Positions 1-10,081 of a stretch of DNA of 64,000 bases are shown piece after piece. The notes beneath the pieces were generated by a model. That model searched no databases. It was given only the letters and a program-made list of their open reading frames with translations, and was not told where the DNA came from. The stretch lies in contig NZ_BEWN01000006.1 in the NCBI RefSeq assembly GCF_002723955.1, positions 62,001-126,000 of the forward strand. Reading direction: 5' to 3'. This DNA comes from Gluconobacter frateurii (GTDB taxonomy: Bacteria > Pseudomonadota > Alphaproteobacteria > Acetobacterales > Acetobacteraceae). The translations under genes were made by a program, and so were the position numbers. Within the stretch, counting starts at the first letter, position 1; the number at the start of each line of letters is the position of its first letter.

Positions 1-692
1 CCAGCTCGGTGAACAAGGGCGAGACGCTGCTGGATACGGCATCCACGCTGAATGCCATGCGCTGTGATCTTCTGGTCGTGCGTCATGGCCAGTCCGGTGC
101 TCCGGCCCTGCTGTCCCAGAAAGTCGAAGCCAGCGTTGTGAATGCCGGAGACGGCACGCATGAACACCCTACGCAGGCGTTGCTGGACGCCCTGACTATC
201 CGCCGCCATTTCGGGCGCTTGGAAGGTCTGACAATTACGATCTGCGGCGACGTTGGTCACAGCCGCGTGGCACGTTCCAACATCCACCTTCTGACCGCGT
301 TGGGAAACTCGGTGCGTCTGGTTGGACCGCCGACGCTATTGCCATCCGCAATGGCAGAACTTGGCAATGTCACACTGTATTCAGACATGGATGAGGCCCT
401 GAAAGGCGCGGATGTCGTAATGTCCCTCCGTCTTCAGAAAGAACGTATGGGCGCTGGCCTTGTCCCGAGTTCCCGCGAATACTTCCGGTTCTTCGGGCTG
501 GATCGACGTCGTCTGGCACTGGCAAACCCCGGTGCCCTGGTCATGCATCCTGGCCCCATGAACCGGGGCGTCGAGATTGCGTCTGATGTTGCCGATTCGG
601 ATCAGAGCGTAATCGCCGAACAGGTGGAAATGGGCGTGGCTGTGCGTATGGCCGTTCTGGATCGCCTGTCCCGGGCACGGATGCCACTATGA
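1..692 (+). CDS. pyrB: Aspartate carbamoyltransferase catalytic chain, 5'-truncated by window edge
   Basis: PyrB condenses carbamoyl phosphate with L-aspartate, the committed step of pyrimidine synthesis in the cytoplasm. Only the C-terminal 229 or so residues are present; the open frame runs off the left edge, so the GTG at position 9 is not the real start. Family features visible are [11 protein letters not shown] near the edge, the stretch [31 protein letters not shown] and, near the end, [12 protein letters not shown]. The stop overlaps the start of the next gene as ATGA, so the two are translationally coupled. This fits the PyrB/PyrC' enzymes that form one complex. Confidence 0.95.
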   Translation, partial: SSVNKGETLLDTASTLNAMRCDLLVVRHGQSGAPALLSQKVEASVVNAGDGTHEHPTQALLDALTIRRHFGRLEGLTITICGDVGHSRVARSNIHLLTALGNSVRLVGPPTLLPSAMAELGNVTLYSDMDEALKGADVVMSLRLQKERMGAGLVPSSREYFRFFGLDRRRLALANPGALVMHPGPMNRGVEIASDVADSDQSVIAEQVEMGVAVRMAVLDRLSRARMPL

Positions 693-1963
693 CGATAACT
701 GTTTTTGAGAATGTCCGCCTGATTGACCCCGCCTCCGGTCGGGATGGCGTAGGACGCCTGACGGTTGAAGATGGTCGTATTGCCGCTATCGACAGCCCGG
801 AGACGCCTGAAGGGGCATGCGTGATTGATGGTCAGGGTGCAGTTCTATGCCCTGGACTTGTGGATATGCGTGTGGCTCTGGGCGAGCCAGGCTTCGAATA
901 CCGTGAAAGTGTGAAGTCAGGCGCGCGGGCTGCCGTAGCGGGTGGAATCACCACCATCGCCGTTTTGCCCAACACCTCTCCAGCAATCGACAATCCCGCT
1001 CTGGTGCACCTTCTGAAGGTGCGCGGCGAAGAGACGGGCATGGTCTCCATCCATCCTTACGGCGCGCTGACGCGTGGCTGCGAGGGCGGAGACATGGCGG
1101 AGCTGGGTCTATTGCAGGACGCCGGTGCCGTAGCATTCACGGACGGCACGCGCGCTATCGCGGATGCCAAGCAGATGCGCAATCTGCTGTCCTATTCCCG
1201 CTTTCTCGACGCGCTGGTTGTGCAACATCCGGAAGAACCTTCGCTTGCCAAGGGCGCCTGCGCGACCGCAAGTGCGCTGGCAGTTCGTCTGGGTCTGCCG
1301 CAGGTTCCGGCTGCCGCTGAGGCGATCATGATTGCCCGTGATCTGCGTCTGGCGGAAATGACGGGTGCCCGTCTGCATTTCGCCCATGTCTCTACGGCGG
1401 AAGGGCTGGATCTGATCCGGGGCGCCAAGGCACGAGGCATCAAGGTGACGTGTGACACGGCCCCTCCTTATTTTGCCATGACCGAAGAAGACATCGGGGA
1501 TTTCCGCACCTATGCGAAATTCTCCCCTCCTCTTCGCTCCGAATCGGATCGGTCTGCCGTCTGTGCGGCGCTGGCTGATGGAACGATTGATGCGGTGGCT
1601 TCTGATCACGCCCCTGCGGATGCGGACGACAAACGCCTCCCCTTTGCGCAGGCTCGCGCGGGCGGAACAGGGCTGGTTACGCTTCTTGGCGTCACTCTTG
1701 GTGCTGGTCTGCCTTTGATTGAGGCTCTGCGCCTTGTGACCTGTGCTCCGGCCTCCCTGCTGCGGATTTCAGCCGGCACGCTGGCCGTTGGTCAGGATGC
1801 GGATCTCTGTCTGTTCGATCCGGAAGCAGTCTGGGAAGTTCGTGCTGGCGAGCTGCCGGGGCGTGCCCAGAATACGCCTTTTGATGGCCAAAAACTGAAA
1901 GGCCGCGTGCTGCGCACGTTCCGTCGCGGCACGGAGGTTTTCACGGCTGAGGGGCTGGCATGA
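689..1963 (+). CDS. pyrC: Dihydroorotase-like protein PyrC', probably non-catalytic
   Basis: 424 residues of the class I dihydroorotase (amidohydrolase) family. In active enzymes a DxHxH motif after strand 1 binds zinc. Here the same place (about residues 59-64) reads DMRVAL, followed by [10 protein letters not shown], so both histidines are replaced. The usual TPHH is changed to [21 protein letters not shown] and KFSPPLR remain. Related inactive paralogues are known to support PyrB assembly instead of catalysing the cyclisation, and the ATGA overlap with pyrB fits that role. I infer a structural partner of PyrB and expect a true dihydroorotase elsewhere in the genome. The annotation as a family member is firm; the loss of activity is inferred. 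Confidence 0.9.
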   Translation: MTITVFENVRLIDPASGRDGVGRLTVEDGRIAAIDSPETPEGACVIDGQGAVLCPGLVDMRVALGEPGFEYRESVKSGARAAVAGGITTIAVLPNTSPAIDNPALVHLLKVRGEETGMVSIHPYGALTRGCEGGDMAELGLLQDAGAVAFTDGTRAIADAKQMRNLLSYSRFLDALVVQHPEEPSLAKGACATASALAVRLGLPQVPAAAEAIMIARDLRLAEMTGARLHFAHVSTAEGLDLIRGAKARGIKVTCDTAPPYFAMTEEDIGDFRTYAKFSPPLRSESDRSAVCAALADGTIDAVASDHAPADADDKRLPFAQARAGGTGLVTLLGVTLGAGLPLIEALRLVTCAPASLLRISAGTLAVGQDADLCLFDPEAVWEVRAGELPGRAQNTPFDGQKLKGRVLRTFRRGTEVFTAEGLA

Positions 1964-2589
1964 CGCTGTCTCATCCAAGCCTGCTCCTGATCGCTGCAAT
2001 TGCCTATGGCCTTGGCAGCATCCCCTTCGGGCTGATCCTCACGGCGGCCACGGGCGGCGGAGACATTCGCCAGATCGGCTCCGGCAATATTGGCGCGACG
2101 AACGTGCTGCGCACCGGGCGCAAGGGGTTGGCTGCTGCAACGCTGCTGCTGGATGCGCTCAAAGGTGCACTAGCCGTGTTCCTGGCTCTGCGACTCGGTG
2201 GTGACCAGCCCTCGCTGGCGATGGCCGTGGCAGCAGTCGCTGTCGTGGTTGGGCACTGCTTCCCGGTCTGGCTTGGGTTCCGGGGCGGCAAAGGCGTGGC
2301 GACTGGTCTTGGGACGATCTGGGTTCTGAGCTGGCCTGTCGGGGTCGCGTGCTGCGTGGTCTGGCTGGCTGTGGCGCGTCTGAGCCGGATTTCCTCAGCC
2401 GGAGCGTTGTCCGCCTTTCTTGTGGCTCCCATCCTGATGGTGGTCACGAAGGGTCAGGGCATAAATGCCCCGATCCCGGTTGCAACAGCTCTCATCGCTT
2501 TGCTGATCTGGGTTCGGCATTACAGCAATATCGTTCGTTTGCTGTCGGGCAATGAACCGCGCGTAAACGCAAAAACGAAATCTTCCTGA
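1960..2589 (+). CDS. plsY: Acyl-phosphate:glycerol-3-phosphate acyltransferase PlsY
   Basis: PlsY transfers an acyl group from acyl phosphate to glycerol 3-phosphate, the first membrane step of phospholipid synthesis. The 209-residue protein is strongly hydrophobic, with several membrane segments, and shows the three family motifs: GLGSIPFG near residue 18, GSGNIGATNVLRTGRKG near residue 40, and GHCFPVWLGFRGGKGVATG near residue 100. The ATG overlaps the pyrC' stop by 4 bases (ATGA), so pyrB-pyrC'-plsY is one transcription unit. The tail is polar and lysine-containing. Confidence 0.95.
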   Translation: MTLSHPSLLLIAAIAYGLGSIPFGLILTAATGGGDIRQIGSGNIGATNVLRTGRKGLAAATLLLDALKGALAVFLALRLGGDQPSLAMAVAAVAVVVGHCFPVWLGFRGGKGVATGLGTIWVLSWPVGVACCVVWLAVARLSRISSAGALSAFLVAPILMVVTKGQGINAPIPVATALIALLIWVRHYSNIVRLLSGNEPRVNAKTKSS

Positions 2590-2630
2590 CCTTAAGCGGT
2601 CGTTAAGGATTATTGGGTAGGAGCGAAAAC

Positions 2631-3818
2631 ATGACGACGTTTTCCGCTCCTCCATTCCGGATGTCTGATCAAGGCCGACTCGACGCGATGCGGCTTGCCC
2701 GGACGCCCGGCGTTGGTCCGATCAATTTTTCCCGGCTGCTTTGCCAGTATGGAAGTCCGGCAGCAGCGGTCGAGGCCCTTCCAGAGCGGATGCGTCAGGC
2801 TGGACGGCTCGATCTTCCTGCTATTCCTTCTGCTGCCCAGATGGCGTCTGAAGTCGAAGCCCTGCATCGCATCGGCGGAGACGTTCTGATTCGGGGCGAT
2901 GCGGACTACCCATTGATGTTGTCCTTCATCAAGGATGCGCCGCCTGTCCTGTTTGTTCAGGGCGACCCTGCAAAGCTTTCCCTACGTTCAGTTGGGGTTG
3001 TGGGCGCAAGGAATGCGTCTGCAGCAGGGATTCGTATGGCGGAAAGCCTTTCTGCCGAACTGGCGGACTCGGGAATCTGTGTTGTGTCAGGTCTGGCACG
3101 CGGCATCGATTCGGCGGCTCATGAGGCGGCGCTTTATCCGGGCCTGACGACGGCTGCCGTCGCCGGAGGGTTGGATCACGTCTATCCCCCGGAAAATGCG
3201 AAGCTTCAGGCCAGCATTGCGGAACGCGGATGTCTCGTAACGGAAGCGCCGCTGGGAACGATTCCCCAAGCCAGACATTTCCCGCGCCGCAACCGGCTGA
3301 TTGCTGGGATTTCGCTGGGGTGTGTGGTGGTGGAAGCCGCCCTGCACTCCGGCACGCTGATTACGGCCAGCCTGGCCCTCTCCTATGATCGGGAAGTTTA
3401 TGCTGTTCCCGGATCACCATTGGATCCACGGTCTCGTGGCGGAAATGACCTTTTACGACACGGAGCGACGCTCACGGAAAATGTGCAGGATATTCTTTCA
3501 TGTCTGCCTTCACAGCTTCCAGTCCCCCTCCTTCCACCGTGGATAAAAAGCCTTCAGAATACAGGTCTTTTCCAAGGTTTTTCAGAATCTTACACGCCAT
3601 GGGGCGGAGAGGATCCCAAGGCTTGGGAAGACCCTGATCTGGTCCTTGAAAAAGTGCTCCCGCTGCTTTCCGTGATACCGGTAACAGTTGACGAGGTGGT
3701 GCGCCGCTGCCAGTTCTCCGTTTCGGCAGTACTGTCGGTGCTTACCGAGCTTGAGCTTGGAGGCGTCGTTGAGTTCGTGCCCGGCGGGCGCGTGGCGTTA
3801 CAGCCGAACAGGAAGTGA
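2631..3818 (+). CDS. dprA: DNA-processing protein DprA
   Basis: DprA binds single-stranded DNA and loads RecA during natural transformation; its exact role in non-competent hosts is unclear. The 395-residue protein has an N-terminal helix-hairpin region (LARTPGVGPINF), a Rossmann-like core with VGARNASAAGIRMAESL, VVSGLARGIDSAAHEAAL and ITASLALSYDREVYAVPG, and a C-terminal winged-helix segment (VDEVVRRCQFSVSAVLSVL). I chose the ATG at 2631 because AGGAG lies 7 bases upstream; a longer TTG form from 2613 is possible. The stop overlaps the longest topA frame, which is consistent with co-transcription. Confidence 0.93.
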   Translation: MTTFSAPPFRMSDQGRLDAMRLARTPGVGPINFSRLLCQYGSPAAAVEALPERMRQAGRLDLPAIPSAAQMASEVEALHRIGGDVLIRGDADYPLMLSFIKDAPPVLFVQGDPAKLSLRSVGVVGARNASAAGIRMAESLSAELADSGICVVSGLARGIDSAAHEAALYPGLTTAAVAGGLDHVYPPENAKLQASIAERGCLVTEAPLGTIPQARHFPRRNRLIAGISLGCVVVEAALHSGTLITASLALSYDREVYAVPGSPLDPRSRGGNDLLRHGATLTENVQDILSCLPSQLPVPLLPPWIKSLQNTGLFQGFSESYTPWGGEDPKAWEDPDLVLEKVLPLLSVIPVTVDEVVRRCQFSVSAVLSVLTELELGGVVEFVPGGRVALQPNRK

Positions 3819-3838
3819 CGCGGAAAACCGGAGTGGCA

Positions 3839-6544
3839 ATGACAGACGTTGTGGTAGTCGAGAGCCCGGCAAAGGCCAAGACGATCAACAAGTATCTGGG
3901 AAGCGGGTTTACCGTTCTGGCTTCCTTCGGTCACGTGCGGGATCTGCCGCCCAAGGATGGCAGCGTCCGCCCGGACGAGAACTTTGCCATGAGCTGGCAG
4001 ACGGACGACCGTGGCTCCAAACAGATCGCGGCGATCGCCAAGGCGCTCAAAGGGGCCAAGAACCTCTATCTGGCCACTGACCCGGATCGCGAAGGTGAAG
4101 CCATTTCCTGGCATGTTCGCAGCGTTCTGGAAGAAAAGAAGCTTTTGAAGGGAATCGACGTCCATCGCGTCACCTTCAACGAAATCACGAAAGCCGCTGT
4201 CACAGCCGCCATGGCTGGCCCCCGTGAGCTGGACCAGCCGCTGATTGACGCCTACCTGGCTCGTCGTGCGCTGGACTATCTGGTGGGCTTCACGCTGTCG
4301 CCGGTTCTTTGGCGCAAGCTGCCGGGCAGCAAGAGCGCTGGCCGTGTGCAGTCCGTGGCGTTGCGGCTGATCTGTGAGCGTGAAGCGGAGATCGAGGTCT
4401 TCCGTCCCAAGGAATACTGGACCGTCACAGGTGGCTTCAATACGCCCGCCAAAGCGGCCTTTCAGGCACGCCTGACGCATCTCAAAGGTAACAAGCTTGA
4501 CCAGTTCGATCTCAATAATGAGACACTGGCGTTTGAAGCCCGCGACATCGTACAGGCCGGTCAGTTCACGGTCCGGTCCGTTGAGCGCAAGCGCACGAAG
4601 CGAAACCCACCGCCGCCGTTCACGACGTCCACACTTCAGCAGGAAGCCTCCCGCAAGCTGGGCATGAGTGCCCAGACAACGATGCGCACGGCCCAGCAAC
4701 TTTACGAAGGTGTGGATCTGGGCGGTGAGACGATCGGTCTCATCACCTATATGCGAACCGATGGTGTCACGATGGCCAAGGAAGCCATCGGGGCAATCCG
4801 TGGGCATATCGGTAAGGCTTTCGGGGACGAGTACGTTCCTGACTATCCTCGCGCCTACTCCACCAAGGCCAAGAACGCTCAGGAAGCGCATGAAGCCGTG
4901 CGTCCGACAGATGTCTTCCGGACGCCTGCCCAGGTTGCTCATGCTCTCTCTCCTGAGCAGAAGCGGCTTTATGAACTCGTCTGGAAGCGCGCCGTTGCTT
5001 CCCAGATGCAGTCTGCGGAACTGGATCAGGTCGCTGTGACGCTGGCAGACGCAAGCGGACAGACGCTGCTGCGCGCGACCGGCTCGACGATCGCATTTGA
5101 TGGCTTCCTGAAGCTCTACATCGAAGGCCGGGACGATACGAAGTCCGAAGATGAAGACGGCAAGCTTCTCCCGCAGATGAAGGAAGGCGATCGCGTTTCC
5201 ACCACAGGGGTGGATGCCGAACAGCACTTTACGCAGCCGCCACCACGCTATTCCGAAGCGTCTCTCGTCAAGAAGATGGAAGAGATCGGGATTGGTCGTC
5301 CGTCTACCTATGCCTCTGTGCTCAGCGTTCTGCGGGACCGCAATTACGTTCGGATGGAAGCCAAGCGCTTCATGCCAGAAGATCGCGGGCGGCTGGTTAC
5401 GGCGTTCCTGACGTCGTTTTTCGAGCGCTATGTCGATACGGGTTTCACGGCGTCTCTCGAAGAGCAGCTGGATGATATTTCCGGCGGTCGGGCAGACTGG
5501 CATGATGTCATGGCAGCTTTCTGGCATGACTTCTCCGCGGCGGTTGCCCAGACCAAGGATCTGAAAATTTCAGACGTCATTGACGCTCTGGACGAAGATC
5601 TGGGCGCACATTTCTTCCCGCCTAAGGAAGACGGGTCCGATCCGCGTGTTTGCACATCGTGTGGTACGGGTCGTCTGGGGCTGCGTCTTGGCAAGTTTGG
5701 AGCCTTCATTGGCTGTTCCAACTACCCGACCTGCCAGTTCACACGCCGTCTGATTGCGGACGATGGAGACGCGGAAGGTCTCAGCGAGGGTCCGAAAATT
5801 CTGGGGCAGGATCCGGAAAGCGGCGAAGACATCACTGTCCGCCGGGGCCCATGGGGACTTTATATCCAGAAGGGTGAGCCAAACCCGGAGGACAAGAAGG
5901 CCAAGCCGAAGCGGACGACAATTCCCAAGGGGCTGGATGGCAATACCATCACCTTGGAACAGGCTCTGGGACTGCTCTCTCTTCCCCGGTTTGTCGGCCT
6001 TCATCCGGAAACCGGCGAGAAGATTGAGGCGGGTCTGGGCCGGTTTGGGCCTTATGTGAAGATGGGTGCGATCTACGGCACGCTGGACAAGGATGATGAT
6101 GTCCTGACCGTTGGCCTGAACCGCGCTGTCGACAGTCTGGCGAAGAAGCTGGCGTCCATTCGCAATCTGGGTGCACATCCGAAGGATGGCGAGCCTGTCA
6201 TGATCCGGAAGGGACGGTTTGGCCCCTATGCCCAGCATGGGCAACTGATTGCCAACCTGCCCAAGGATCAGGGTATGGACGATATTACCTTGGATGAAGC
6301 CGTGGCGCTTCTCGCAGAGAAAGGGAAACCGCTGAAGGGTGGTGCCAAGAAAAGCACTGCAAAGAAAGCGGCGACCAAAACGGTTAAAAGCAAAAAAACT
6401 GCATCCACCGATGCAACTTCTGGCGAGGACGCTCCCAAGAAGACAACCAAGCGCGGCACAACAAAAACTTCCAAGACGAGCAAATCAACCGCTTCTGCAA
6501 CAAAGAAGCGGAAAACGGCAGCAGACCCGTCCTCAGAGGCCTGA
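3839..6544 (+). CDS. topA: DNA topoisomerase I
   Basis: Type IA topoisomerase that relaxes negative supercoils. The protein has 901 residues from the ATG at 3839, which has GGAG 5 bases upstream; a GTG at 3815 inside the dprA stop is less likely. The toprim domain begins VVVVESPAKAKTINKYLG and contains YLATDPDREGEAISWH. The active tyrosine is in LITYMRTDGVTM (about Y304). A C-terminal zinc finger reads CTSCGTGRLG with GCSNYPTC, followed by repeated RFGPY-type modules. The last 60 or so residues are a lysine-rich, disordered tail (KKSTAKKAATKTVKSKK and similar), common in alphaproteobacterial TopA. Confidence 0.97.
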   Translation: MTDVVVVESPAKAKTINKYLGSGFTVLASFGHVRDLPPKDGSVRPDENFAMSWQTDDRGSKQIAAIAKALKGAKNLYLATDPDREGEAISWHVRSVLEEKKLLKGIDVHRVTFNEITKAAVTAAMAGPRELDQPLIDAYLARRALDYLVGFTLSPVLWRKLPGSKSAGRVQSVALRLICEREAEIEVFRPKEYWTVTGGFNTPAKAAFQARLTHLKGNKLDQFDLNNETLAFEARDIVQAGQFTVRSVERKRTKRNPPPPFTTSTLQQEASRKLGMSAQTTMRTAQQLYEGVDLGGETIGLITYMRTDGVTMAKEAIGAIRGHIGKAFGDEYVPDYPRAYSTKAKNAQEAHEAVRPTDVFRTPAQVAHALSPEQKRLYELVWKRAVASQMQSAELDQVAVTLADASGQTLLRATGSTIAFDGFLKLYIEGRDDTKSEDEDGKLLPQMKEGDRVSTTGVDAEQHFTQPPPRYSEASLVKKMEEIGIGRPSTYASVLSVLRDRNYVRMEAKRFMPEDRGRLVTAFLTSFFERYVDTGFTASLEEQLDDISGGRADWHDVMAAFWHDFSAAVAQTKDLKISDVIDALDEDLGAHFFPPKEDGSDPRVCTSCGTGRLGLRLGKFGAFIGCSNYPTCQFTRRLIADDGDAEGLSEGPKILGQDPESGEDITVRRGPWGLYIQKGEPNPEDKKAKPKRTTIPKGLDGNTITLEQALGLLSLPRFVGLHPETGEKIEAGLGRFGPYVKMGAIYGTLDKDDDVLTVGLNRAVDSLAKKLASIRNLGAHPKDGEPVMIRKGRFGPYAQHGQLIANLPKDQGMDDITLDEAVALLAEKGKPLKGGAKKSTAKKAATKTVKSKKTASTDATSGEDAPKKTTKRGTTKTSKTSKSTASATKKRKTAADPSSEA

Positions 6545-6693
6545 GGCAGGGTCAAAAGGGGGGTGTGACCCGGCTGCACTCCCCTCAACAATGTCTTCTG
6601 TATGTCTTTACCGGGGCTGAAGTTTGTGGCGTGGTCACAATATGGAAGGGCTGAAAAGCGCTTTTTGCTGACCCGCCTTCGAGGACCCCGTTC

Positions 6694-8400
6694 TTGCGCC
6701 ACGCCGCACGCCCTATGTCTCTGTTTCTGTCGCAGTTCTGCACAACGGCGTGCCGTCCAGTCTTTGTCCTAGGTCTGGCAGTACTGGCGGTGGGAATTCC
6801 ACTTCATGATGTCTTGGCGCAGGACAACGCGGGCCAGCCACAGACCGTAGCGCCTGCTGCTCCAACGTTCTCCGCGGGCATGACCCGGGATGTTCTTTTT
6901 GCCGCATTGGGCTTTCTCGGTCCCCGGACTCTTGAAGCTCATTCTCCGCGTGAGTTCTGTATCTGGGGTCTGGATGGTTTAACTGCCATCGACCCGACCA
7001 TTGCCGTGACAGACAATCCGGCGGAAGATCATGACAAGCAGCACATCCCCGAAACACTGAGCATTACCCAAGGCCAGACGCTGCTTTTCAAGCGCGTTTT
7101 CCCCGCTGATGGAAACCGCTCGGCCTGGGCGGATCTTGTAACCGCTGCCATGCAGTCGGCCTGGGAACATTCATCGACAATTCGGGAAGCAGGCGCCGAT
7201 GCGCTCCTTCAGGGATTTTTCGATGAGCTGTTCAATCACATGGATCCGTATTCTCGGTATCTTGGCCCCACACCGGCCATTGCTGACCGAACCAAACGGA
7301 CCGGCCAAAGCGGGACCGTTGGCCTGACACTCGGCGCAAAAGGTCATGCGATCATCGTGACTGCTGTCAATGCGAACGGACCCGCATGGGAAGCCGGTGT
7401 GGATACAGGGCAGCGGCTGATTGCCGTCAATGGACGCTCCACCCGGGGTCAGGCTCCGGAGATTGTTCAAAGCTGGCTTGACGGCGAGGACCGGACTTCG
7501 ATTTCGCTGGCACTGGCCTCACGTGGGCAGCGTCCATCCACTCTGAAACTACGCCGTGCACAGGTTCCGCCTGAAACGGTTTTTGCTTCGGCGGACGGTC
7601 CTTATACTCTCCTGAGAATCACATCCTTTTCGACCCAGACCGCCGAGGAAATCAGCCAGTATCTCGATCAGGTCGTTGAAGACGAGACTCCTGATGGCCA
7701 GCCTGCTTCCGGGGCGAAAGCTTCACCAAAGCGACCTGCTGGAATTATCATTGATCTTCGTGGAGACCGGGGCGGGGTGCTTCAGCAGGCTGTGACTGCG
7801 GCAGCCCTCTTCCTTGATCATGGGGTGGCCGTAACCACTCATGGACGAGACCCTCAGGCCAATCATATCTGGGCGGTTCAGGGCGGCGACATGACGAGCG
7901 GTGCCCCGATTGTCATCCTGGTCGATGGACGGACCGCCAGCGCAGCTGAAATCCTTGCCGCAGCGCTTTCGGATCACCGGCGGGCCGTTGTGATCGGGAG
8001 CGAGACGTTAGGCAAAGGACTGGTCCAGGTGATTGGCCAGATGCCGAACGGTGGCGAGTTGTTCGTCACCTGGAGCCGCAATCAGGCTCCGCTCGGCTGG
8101 CCTATCCAGGGACTCGGTATCATGCCTCAGGTCTGCACCTCGCGGGGGGCGGACGATCTGCACGGACAGCTTTCCGAACTTAAGGGTGGAACGGCGCCAC
8201 AGGCCGCTGCCGTACAACTGGCAAGAGCAGCGCGTTACCCGGTTCCGGTTTCCCGGATTCTAGACATAAGACGTCATTGTCCAGCCGCGATCGGGACGGA
8301 TGCAGACATGGACACGGCAAGATTCCTGCTGTCTTCTGTAACGGCATACAAAGCAGCCCTTGAGGCTGTTCCTGACGAGAACACCGCACCTCTGCACTAA
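6694..8400 (+). CDS. S41 family C-terminal processing peptidase with PDZ domain, exported
   Basis: 568 residues. An N-terminal hydrophobic signal region ends in DVLAQDN, so the protein is probably periplasmic. A PDZ domain (GTVGLTLGAKGHAIIVTAVN to DTGQRLIAVNGRS) is followed by the S41 core. The nucleophile serine is in DGRTASAAEILAAALSD and the general-base lysine in ETLGKGLVQ. The TTG at 6694 is preferred because GAGGA lies about 8 bases upstream; the ATG at 6715 has no clear ribosome site. Such proteases trim or degrade envelope proteins; the substrate is unknown. A DUF1491 gene follows 28 bases downstream. Confidence 0.88.
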   Translation: MRHAARPMSLFLSQFCTTACRPVFVLGLAVLAVGIPLHDVLAQDNAGQPQTVAPAAPTFSAGMTRDVLFAALGFLGPRTLEAHSPREFCIWGLDGLTAIDPTIAVTDNPAEDHDKQHIPETLSITQGQTLLFKRVFPADGNRSAWADLVTAAMQSAWEHSSTIREAGADALLQGFFDELFNHMDPYSRYLGPTPAIADRTKRTGQSGTVGLTLGAKGHAIIVTAVNANGPAWEAGVDTGQRLIAVNGRSTRGQAPEIVQSWLDGEDRTSISLALASRGQRPSTLKLRRAQVPPETVFASADGPYTLLRITSFSTQTAEEISQYLDQVVEDETPDGQPASGAKASPKRPAGIIIDLRGDRGGVLQQAVTAAALFLDHGVAVTTHGRDPQANHIWAVQGGDMTSGAPIVILVDGRTASAAEILAAALSDHRRAVVIGSETLGKGLVQVIGQMPNGGELFVTWSRNQAPLGWPIQGLGIMPQVCTSRGADDLHGQLSELKGGTAPQAAAVQLARAARYPVPVSRILDIRRHCPAAIGTDADMDTARFLLSSVTAYKAALEAVPDENTAPLH

Positions 8401-8428
8401 ATTTTTCAGGAATGGACGAGATATTTTC

Positions 8429-8767
8429 ATGGGTGCACGTTTGAAAACAGGGCTTTGGGTCCGTGCCGTCATCCGTCGTATTTCTTCGGATGGGACGTCT
8501 GCCATGGTCCTGAAAAAAGGCGACGAAGATGCTGGAGCCGTTCTGATTGTTTTGCGGGACCGGGAAGACAACATTACTGTCCTGCGGGAAAATGGCTCTG
8601 ACTGGGTTCGAGCCGATGTTCAGAAGTCTGGACTGGATGAATATCTGGAGCGTCAACGCCGGTATGATCCGGATCTCTGGCTGATCGAGCTTGAAGTCAG
8701 AAACGTAGAGACTCCGCTGGAGCGTACTCTGGGATCACGTCGTGCAGATCTGGACGTCATGCACTGA
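8429..8767 (+). CDS. DUF1491 family protein
   Basis: 112 residues, small and cytoplasmic. The sequence matches my memory of the alphaproteobacterial DUF1491 family: it opens ARLKTGLWVRAVIRRISSDG, has an AMVLKKGDEDAGAVLIVL strand region and ends with DPDLWLIELEVRNVETPLE. No catalytic motif can be named and no function is established. The ATG at 8429 was chosen over an upstream frame start at 8360 because the latter overlaps the protease gene and the family begins at this point. It probably shares a transcript with the S41 peptidase. Confidence 0.8.
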   Translation: MGARLKTGLWVRAVIRRISSDGTSAMVLKKGDEDAGAVLIVLRDREDNITVLRENGSDWVRADVQKSGLDEYLERQRRYDPDLWLIELEVRNVETPLERTLGSRRADLDVMH

Positions 8768-8908
8768 ACTGTGGGACGGAAGACACAGTGAGCAATGAAC
8801 CTGCCCACTGTGAAACTTCCGTGTCAGCCATTAAGGAATGGTGCGCGTTGCCATTGCCGGCACTTTCAGCAAGAAGACTTTCAATTGGGTTGGTTGGAGA
8901 GAAATGAC

Positions 8909-10057
8909 ATGATGCAGCGATCCGTTGTCAGAACCTGGCTTGCCCGGGCCGGGCTCACTGCTGGCGTATCGATGCTGGTCATGGGGGCCGCACAGGCCCA
9001 GCCGGTCAAAGGTCTGTATGTTTCAGGCGAAGGTGGCGCGAGCTTCAACCAGGATCAGACCGTGCGTCTTTCTCCTGTCTTTCCGAGCGGCCGTGACCAC
9101 TATCAGGCTGGCGTTACGGGAATCGGCAGCGTTGGCTGGGGACTGGGTAATGGCTTCCGCGTCGAAGTTGAAGGCAACTACCGCAACAATCGCCTCCAGC
9201 AGTTCAGAAGCAGCCTGTTTCCGTCTTCAGTCGGTGGACGTCAGCAGCAGTATGGCGTGATGGCCAACGCCCTGTTCGACATGGATATCGGGCAGTCCTG
9301 GGTGTTCCCATATTTCGGCGCTGGCATTGGTTATGGCTGGCAGGCCATGAACACCTACGTCCGGGCACCGAACGGCGCTTTCGATCAGCATACGGGCGGC
9401 ACGGCGGGCAATTTTGCCTACCAGGGCATTTTTGGTCTGTCTTTCCCGGTTCCGTGGGTTGTTGGCTTGTCCGCCACGACGGAATACCGTTTCTATTCCC
9501 TTCTGGGACCGAACGGACACCACGCAACGGCAACGGGCGTATATGGCGGCTGGGATCAGAAACAGGCCTATGGCTATTCTGAGGGCAACCGGAATACCCG
9601 CACTGACTTCAACCATTCCCTGATGCTGGGACTGCGTTACGAATTCAATCCCGCTCCGCCGCCAGCCCCTCCGGCCCCTGCCCCGATCGCTGCTCCTGCA
9701 CCGGCTCCAACGCGCACTTATCTTGTGTTCTTTGACTGGGATTCTGCGGCTCTGAGCGGCCGCGCAAAATCTGTTGTTGCAGAGGCTGCAAAGAACTCCA
9801 CCTCAACACAGATCACGCATATCGAGGTCAACGGTTATACGGACAGCTCTGCTGCACAGCCGGGCCCACGCGGACAGGCTTACAATCTGGGCCTCTCCAA
9901 GCGTCGTGCTGAGAGCGTAAAGGCGGAACTGATCCGTGATGGCGTGGCCGCTGGCCTGATCGTCACACAAGGATATGGCGAAGCGCATCCGCTGGTGGCG
10001 ACAGGCCCGAATGCTCGTGAGCCACAGAATCGTCGCGTGGAAATCGACTTCAAGTAA
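8909..10057 (+). CDS. OmpA-family outer membrane protein
   Basis: 382 residues. A signal peptide ends GAAQAQPVKG, so cleavage after AQA is likely. An N-terminal barrel (about residues 30-245) contains alternating aromatic strands such as VEVEGNYRNN and YFGAGIGYGWQAM. A proline/alanine linker (PAPPAPAPIAAPAPAP) leads to an OmpA peptidoglycan-binding domain with VNGYTDSSAAQPG, NLGLSKRRAESV and NAREPQNRRVEIDF. It should anchor the outer membrane to the cell wall. The start at 8909 has GGAGAG 7 bases upstream. It stands alone, with a strong terminator downstream. Confidence 0.92.
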   Translation: MMQRSVVRTWLARAGLTAGVSMLVMGAAQAQPVKGLYVSGEGGASFNQDQTVRLSPVFPSGRDHYQAGVTGIGSVGWGLGNGFRVEVEGNYRNNRLQQFRSSLFPSSVGGRQQQYGVMANALFDMDIGQSWVFPYFGAGIGYGWQAMNTYVRAPNGAFDQHTGGTAGNFAYQGIFGLSFPVPWVVGLSATTEYRFYSLLGPNGHHATATGVYGGWDQKQAYGYSEGNRNTRTDFNHSLMLGLRYEFNPAPPPAPPAPAPIAAPAPAPTRTYLVFFDWDSAALSGRAKSVVAEAAKNSTSTQITHIEVNGYTDSSAAQPGPRGQAYNLGLSKRRAESVKAELIRDGVAAGLIVTQGYGEAHPLVATGPNAREPQNRRVEIDFK

Positions 10058-10081
10058 GTTTCCCGACCCATTACAGGCATG

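Noticed and set aside
3590-5527. 645-codon open frame on the minus strand
   Set aside because: It lies fully opposite dprA and topA, whose motifs are unambiguous. Long antisense frames are common in GC-rich genes with strong third-position bias.
8784-8812. 7-bp inverted repeat CACAGTG/CACTGTG between DUF1491 and OmpA genes
   Set aside because: Short stem with a 15-base loop and no T-run; within chance expectation.
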